This document shows, one piece after another, positions 58,756-64,000 of a stretch of DNA of 64,000 nucleotides. The notes under the pieces were generated by a model. The model saw only the letters and a list, made by a program, of their open reading frames with translations. It did not search any database and was not told the origin of the DNA. The stretch's first letter is position 1; each line of letters begins with the position of its first letter. This stretch comes from Axinella damicornis (taxonomy: Eukaryota > Porifera > Demospongiae > Axinellida > Axinellidae), in NCBI GenBank assembly GCA_963931865.1, contig OZ007508.1:19174762-19238761 (forward strand), read 5' to 3'. Position numbers and translations under genes: made by a program.

Positions 58756-59045
58756 TTGAAGTGACTTTTCACAATGAAATTTAGCAAACATTCTTGAAAA
58801 TCAATAGGTACCATTAGTAGAGTGTGTTAATAGCCGGACCACTAGTGTTGATACCTTTTGAAGGTATGTTTGTATATAACCTCCCATATAAAATCACAAA
58901 ACAACATATTTTGATCCGTTTGAAGTGACTTATAACGATGAATGTTAGCAAGCATCGTTGAAAATCAATAGGTACCATTAGCAGAGTGTGTCAGTAGCCG
59001 GACCATCTCCGTTCATACCTGTTGAAGGTATGTTCCTATATAACC
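58756..59045. repeat. 163-bp direct duplication between the two 54-bp arrays
   Basis: Two copies begin near 58756 and 58919 and share GAAAATCAATAGGTACCATT, then GTAGCCGGACC and GAAGGTATGTT. They are about 85% alike by eye. Confidence 0.8.
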
Positions 59046-59228
59046 TCATCAAAAAAAAACCATATTTAACCCTCTATCTATAAGCATTGTATAATTTTAT
59101 TTCTGGCAAAGTGGAAGTCATAGAAGAATTAGTAGCTAGCTGCAGTTTGCAAACATGGTCACTTGGTTCTTGGGTTCTAGCACACTTGATTCAAGGTTAC
59201 TTCATCTTAGATTTTTCATTGGATCCCC

Positions 59229-59352
59229 TAGCACTCTGGGTCTCATGCAGCACTTACACAACCGGCTGTGGTGGCACCGTTACAGCACTCTGGGTCTCAT
59301 GCAGCACTTACACAACCGGCTGTGGTGGCACCGTTACAGCTCTCTGGGTCTC
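59229..59352. repeat. 54-bp minisatellite, array 2
   Basis: A little over two units of the same 54-bp repeat as at 58030-58420, in the same orientation, about 810 bp away. This suggests the sequence moved or was split by insertion of the intervening duplicated segment. Confidence 0.9.
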
Positions 59353-59871
59353 ATATATACTTTGATGTAAATCCGTGACCGTCGACGTGGAATGGCGATA
59401 ATGCACGCTTTGCGCACATAACTTCTACGAGGTATATATACTGGTAGCCCACGCCTACTAATCATAGGCTCTTGCTGGCACACCAAGAGCTTTCTCGCCA
59501 AATGACAAAACCTACTACCAGCATGTGACCAGATGCCAAAACCTACTATACCAGCATAGGACTACAAACCTACTACTAGCAGTGACTAGTATACAGGCTG
59601 AAACCTTGCCCGGTACCAGCATATAACCAGAAAGCCTATACTACAGCAGGACCCTCATCGGTATAGCTCAGTGAGGCAAATTATCTATCTACAAGCAGTA
59701 AATTGTCAATGGGCTGGGGAACAGTGTAAGTTGCTGGAATGAGTAATCATGCAGGTCTGATTATATTATGGTGAATTACATAACGAATGCAGTAAAACTG
59801 ATAAAGAGCTGGCTGAATGAATGAACAACAGTGGCTGGAGTTTAAAACTTCTTCGTCCAAGTCTAAAACGG

Positions 59872-62258
59872 TCACTCGCCGTCCTCAAAACCTTCACTCT
59901 CAGTGATCAGTGCTCGCTCAAGGATCACTCTCCCTTCCTGCAAAATTCATACAGAGGGGATCACCACAGTCTCTACCCGGACCCGGAGCATTAGCCTCGT
60001 TCCCAGGCCATTTGTAGAAACATCTCTCATCCTAAAACTTGGGACCTAAGGGAACATCTGCAGCTGCCATGGGAACAAGACTTGCACCATCAAACAACGT
60101 AATGTAACCGACCCCTGCAGGATCCTAGTATAGACTAAGCAATGAATAACTGAAGGCAAGAAGGGTCTGAGAATGCGACTCTACTATGCCATTTGTTTGA
60201 TTCACACAAAATCATTTGAAATCAGGACGGATAGTTGGTCAGATGTCACACAACACATCACTTGACCGGTCTTGGAGCATGCATGTATGAGCTGCTCACC
60301 ATTGTGGAGCATAACTGCTCCCTATCCCACAGGTCTAATGCTCCAACTCACTTCCTCTGCATGAAAACATTATTCTGGATTGACATTGATGGGTGGATAT
60401 GCATGGGTCAGTTAGCACCAGTTTATATATGATGGGCTTCTACAAGACCTGTATTAACCTGACAACATAGTGAATTGTAGTGAAAAGAGATGGCTAACCT
60501 TATATCTCTGAGACTCTTCGGTAGCATACTCCTATGGAATACAAGCCAAGTCAATTTAAGTACTGGTCTGGTCTAAAGCATGCATAATAAGGTTGGCAGG
60601 GTAGGGTGGGCCACTGTCATGACACACTCATCTACCGTAGATCGTGTTAAAAATATGTTGTGTATAAATTTTTCGTGGCATTAAATTTTCGCAGTACAGC
60701 TCATCAACGAAAATTTTTCAACAATCAATGTCTCAAGAATGGAGACGTACGAATGAGCTGCTGCTACGCCATGGTCGATCGCTGGTGTACCGACCGATTT
60801 CAAAGCGTTGTTCAGGGCTGTATCTCCTGTACCGGGCCCGTGCTTCTTCCCAACTTCGCTTGTTGATTCGAGACCTCCCAATACCTCGCGAAGGAACGGA
60901 GAGCGACAGGGATCTTTTGGGATCGGGGAGTCCATCTACGGGCTTGAAGAATCGCAGAAGGGCCGTAGGTTTGACAGACAGCATTCAGCACATACAACTA
61001 GTCTACACGTACGTGTGAAGAGCTGCTGACCGTAATAATTATTCGTTGCTGTTAATACCCGGTGTAAATAAATTTTGTGCGTTAAATTTTCGCGGTTGAG
61101 GGCGACTACGAAAATATTTTAACAACGAAAATTTCCCGATGTACGGTACTTCACCCACTCATTTCGTTGTGGCCAGCTGGGATACTCTGCATAGTGGTCA
61201 CCCTTTCAGGAAGCCACCTCTCTATCGTTCTAGTTGCACTAATGTCAACGCTGTACCAAAATGACCTGCTTAAAGCAACCACCTGTCTATATATAGTGGT
61301 CACTGAATATTAGTCCCATGAGTGACCACTGCACAGGTTCCACCATAGAGATGCAACAATACACTTCAGCTGCAGTATTGCACGATATATCCTGTTAGTG
61401 GTTCGGCCATACATGTAGCATTACTGAACACACGATCTTAGTGTGGTTACTCCCCTAGAAAAAAGTTATTAAAGCTAGTATTATGCATGAATGTTTTTTG
61501 TGTGCTGTTGTTACTTCTCCTCACGTACATAGATCCATCCTAGTCTTGTTCTGCAGTTTTTGCACGAGACATCACGGACAATGTGCCTGCCAGTGAGCTA
61601 AATACAGACAACAAAAGTTAAATCAAACAGGCACAATTCATTGATATGTATGCATAAATATACCATTATCCGGTTTTCGACTTCACTGAAGGTTAGGTTG
61701 ACACTGTATGAGAAAAACAAATGTGAAGGCTAACGCATGTACATCATAAGAATGAGAATCTTGCTCAAGATGATCAGTTTAACAATACAAGTTGTGTTAC
61801 AAATCCTGGTCCTGACATTAACCAGAACAGTTACAAGGATAGTGATTGGCTTACACTTTATTGAAGAGAAAGGCTCTTCCAGTTGCCCCTGTGAAACGCT
61901 GAGTAAGATAATAATAACCGCAGCAAAAATAAATATCAGTGGTTATTGGTCTGGCAGGCTGGAAAATTGAAGTAGGGCGATGGGTTAGGGTATAGTAGGA
62001 GCAGGGACAGTGCTGAATGCGCATGTGTGCCCGTTACATATACTTACTTCCTGCCGGACCATCTCGATAATTTTACGGTACTGGCCCAGCCCATTGACTG
62101 CCACGCCCACGTCACATAATACACCCTGTACCAGTATAAATCCCTTTCTCCCCACTTACGGTGGACACCAGCTCGGAGCGGTTAGTGAGGGGAGTGTCAC
62201 AGTTGGCACAGGAGTAAATTCTCGTCCCTCCGGGATGGTCCAGAAACACTCGTCCCAT
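59872..62258 (-). CDS. YPEL5: YPEL5, yippee-like protein 5 (complete, 6 exons)
   Basis: A small zinc-binding Yippee-fold protein. In mammals YPEL5 associates with the CTLH/GID ubiquitin ligase and with mitotic structures. Minus exons are 62160-62258, 61855-61898, 61664-61703, 61529-61597, 60499-60531 and 59872-59937; they join in frame to 116 residues plus TGA (human YPEL5 has 121). The start [13 protein letters not shown] matches the family start, so the ATG at 62258 is secure. The two zinc-binding pairs are intact, CANC at about residues 17-20 and CKNC in [15 protein letters not shown], followed by [18 protein letters not shown] and [10 protein letters not shown] are also diagnostic. The C-terminus is shorter and ends EGFEDGE. 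The gene is divergent from the synthetase, with 146 bp between start codons. Confidence 0.97.
60629..61148. mobile_element. inverted-repeat element with AAATTTTCG ends enclosing transposase-like coding debris
   Basis: It sits in the YPEL5 intron between exons 60499-60531 and 61529-61597. The left end has TACCGTA then TAAATTTTCG and CAACGAAAATTTTTCAAC. The right end has TAAATTTTCGCGG, AACAACGAAAATTTCCCG and TACGGTA. The end regions are AT-rich and CGAAAATT-repetitive, while the centre (60730-61010) is GC-richer. On the minus strand the centre encodes [14 protein letters not shown], then after a one-base shift AIDHGVAAA. This resembles helix-turn-helix leaders of transposon proteins. Confidence 0.6.
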
Positions 62259-62404
62259 GTCAGATGAACACGTAAACAAACCGCAAAACTTGTGCGAATT
62301 TACACCAACACACGCTGAGGCGAGAGAATTGTTAAAACTGTGAGAAGGGATTCTTCAAAGTGGTAAAAACCTCTGAACCGTCTCAACGCCTCCCAGGAAC
62401 GAAA
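62259..62404. promoter_or_regulatory. presumed bidirectional promoter of YPEL5 and IARS2
   Basis: Only 146 bp separate the YPEL5 start codon from the first candidate start codon of the synthetase on the opposite strand. No TATA box is visible, so both genes would be transcribed from here with short leaders. The assignment is based on geometry alone. Confidence 0.45.
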
Positions 62405-64000
62405 ATGGAGACTGGGAAAGACAGTCGAACAGAGTGAGTACAAATAGACGGGCACTCTGTAGTCAGGTCCGTAGTCAGGATCCCGTTCCAAATATTCCAT
62501 TCCAGTCCCTGAACCAGGTCAGTTTTGCAGAAGTAGTAACATGTGCTAGTGGCAGGTAATTTATTGTGTCATTTACTGCTGCAGTCTTGCAACAACTCTT
62601 TGTACTGCATCATTTATCCCCTCCTCCTCCCTCTCCCACAGGGCCACACACACTCACAGAGACAATAATACTGTCGCATTTAGCATGGCCTCAAAATACC
62701 GACTACTCCTGCCCAAGACAAAGTTTCCTCTGAGAGTGAACCCTGTGACTCACGAACCTTCCATTCAACGAGCAGCCAATTTTGGAGGATTATACAAGTG
62801 GCAGCAGCAGCGCAACACCGACAAGGTGTTCACCCTCCATGATGGTCCACCATATGCAAACGGTGAGCCCCACATGGGACACGTTCTGAACAAAGTCCTG
62901 AAAGACATTGTCAACAGGTACAAGCTAATGAGGGGCTACAAACTGTTCTACCAGCCTGGATGGGACTGTCACGGGTTGCCGATCGAGCTGAAAGTGTGCC
63001 GAGATGTGGACTTCAAGAGTGCTTCTCCTCTAGAAATAAGATCAAAAGCGGCCGAGTTTGCTCAAACAACCCTTGAACTGCAGAAGGAGGCCTTCCAGAG
63101 ATGGGGTTGCTTGGGAGATTGGGATGCCCCCTATATCACAATGGATCGAGAGTACGAAGCTAACCAGCTTGGCGTCTTTTATCAGATGTTCAAGAAAGGG
63201 TGCATCTATCGTGGCTCCAAGCCAGTCTACTGGTCACCATCTTCGGGTACTGCATTAGCCGAAGCTGAGCTGGAGTACCACCATCGCACGAGCCGTGCTG
63301 TTTACGTCCTCTTCCCAATTACAAATTTGCCATCTGTTGATGCAAAGGAGAAGGACGTGTATGCGCTTGTTTGGACCACCACTGCCTGGACGTTGACAGC
63401 CAATCGAGCAATCTGCTACAATCCCGATCTGGAGTACTCCCTGATCAAGTTCGAAGCTGAGCAAGGGAAATCAAGGCTGTTTCTGGTTGGATCAGCATGT
63501 ATCCCAAGTCTTGAAGACATGCTGGGAAATGTCCAGATCATTTCCACCTTCTCCGGGTCAAACTTGGAAGGCACAGAGTACACTCACCCTTTGGATCGTG
63601 GCAGAGGAAGCATGCCATTCTTGCCAGGATCACATGTGACTGCACTGGAAGGAACAGGACTAGTGCACACTGCCCCCGCACATGGATTTGAGGATTACGA
63701 CATTGGAGTTCAGTACGGACTGGACTTACAGTGTAATGTGGATGACCATGGGAGGTACACCAGCGACGCTGGGCTAGGGTTAGAAAATCTATTTGTGCTC
63801 ACAGAAGGAAAACAAGCAATCATCTCAAAGTTTGAAGATGAAGGACTGCTTTTGCATAGGCACAGGTACCGCCATCGATACCCATTTGACTGGCGAACGA
63901 AGAAGGCAGTTGTCATTCGCTCCACAGAACAGTGGTTTGCAAATGTTAGCATTTTGAAGGAGGATGCCAAGGCTTCACTGGATGATGTCACCATGTATCC
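62405..64000 (+). CDS. IARS2: isoleucyl-tRNA synthetase, mitochondrial/bacterial type (partial)
   Basis: Class I synthetase charging tRNA-Ile. The frame is open from ATG 62685 to the window edge (438 codons, no intron). Numbered from that ATG: LHDGPPYANGEPHMGH with the HIGH-type PHMGH at 62-66, PGWDCHGLPIELK, the CP1 editing-domain start WTTTAWTLTANRAI at 230, and the editing pocket GTGLVHTAPAHGFEDYD at about 323. The KMSKS part lies beyond the window. A short upstream exon, 62405-62433 (METGKDSRTE), splices at GAACAGA/GTGAGT to the acceptor CTCACAG at 62659, and its phase matches. The protein would then start METGKD, with MASKYRLLLP 18 residues on. Neither start gives a strong mitochondrial presequence, so an alternative 5' exon or the ATG at 62685 remains possible. 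Confidence 0.93.

Larger units (their letters stand above)
51342..59871. other. 8.5-kb gene-poor intergenic region
   Basis: It lies between the start of the MNT/MXD-like gene and the end of YPEL5. It holds the 209-bp palindrome (52128-52336), two 195-bp direct copies (55224-55613), a poly-G tract (55802-55826), a TA-flanked inverted-repeat element (56638-57174), two 54-bp arrays (58030-58420, 59229-59352) and a 163-bp direct duplication (58756-59045). The segments 52340-55200 and 57180-58020 show no gene I can support. The MNT/MXD promoter should be just right of 51341. Confidence 0.5.

Noticed and set aside
59655..59730. tRNA-like start GGTATAGCTCAGTGAG
   Set aside because: It resembles an A-box, but no B-box or cloverleaf stems follow.
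60728..61018. Plus-strand frame of 96 codons
   Set aside because: The minus strand of this core carries the transposase-like helix-turn-helix remnant, so the plus frame is a shadow.

Overview
This is animal nuclear DNA. Genes are split into many short exons with GT-AG introns. Intergenic and intronic space is filled with microsatellites, minisatellites and small inverted-repeat transposons. I see no bacterial operons, Shine-Dalgarno-led genes or CRISPR arrays. The gene set and the repeat style suggest a marine invertebrate, probably a sponge. That placement is inference. Exon models below were built by hand from splice sites, reading-frame phase and recalled family features, with no alignment run.

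Layout. (1) 1-5626, minus: a ZIFL1-like major-facilitator transporter; its C-terminus lies beyond the left edge. (2) About 6975-7475, plus: a broken P-element/THAP9-type transposase relic. (3) 7808-15506, minus: MEI4, a meiotic double-strand-break factor, ten exons. (4) 15507-18640: intergenic, with a 24-bp minisatellite and a small transposon. (5) 18641-41946, plus: a 23-kb JIP3/JIP4 (SPAG9/MAPK8IP3) scaffold gene, about 24 exons and about 1276 residues. (6) 42487-51341, minus: a MNT/MXD-type bHLH-zipper repressor with a Sin3-interaction helix, six exons. (7) 51342-59871: gene-poor DNA with a perfect 209-bp palindrome, duplications and two 54-bp arrays. (8) 59872-62258, minus: YPEL5, six exons, complete. 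(9) 62405-64000, plus: isoleucyl-tRNA synthetase, organellar/bacterial type, running off the right edge.

The genes are unrelated single-copy eukaryotic genes, not a pathway cluster. YPEL5 and IARS2 are divergent with 146 bp between start codons, so they probably share a promoter. JIP and MNT converge and their 3' ends may overlap.

The most unusual feature is the placement of low-complexity repeats relative to splice sites. In both long genes, on opposite strands, pyrimidine-rich arrays on the sense strand repeatedly abut 3' splice sites. One MEI4 5' splice site also appears to have been amplified as an 18-copy minisatellite. A piggyBac-like element, a mariner-like element, several foldback elements and a fragmented helix-turn-helix transposase piece are described below. 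I found nothing I would call a wholly new biochemical system.
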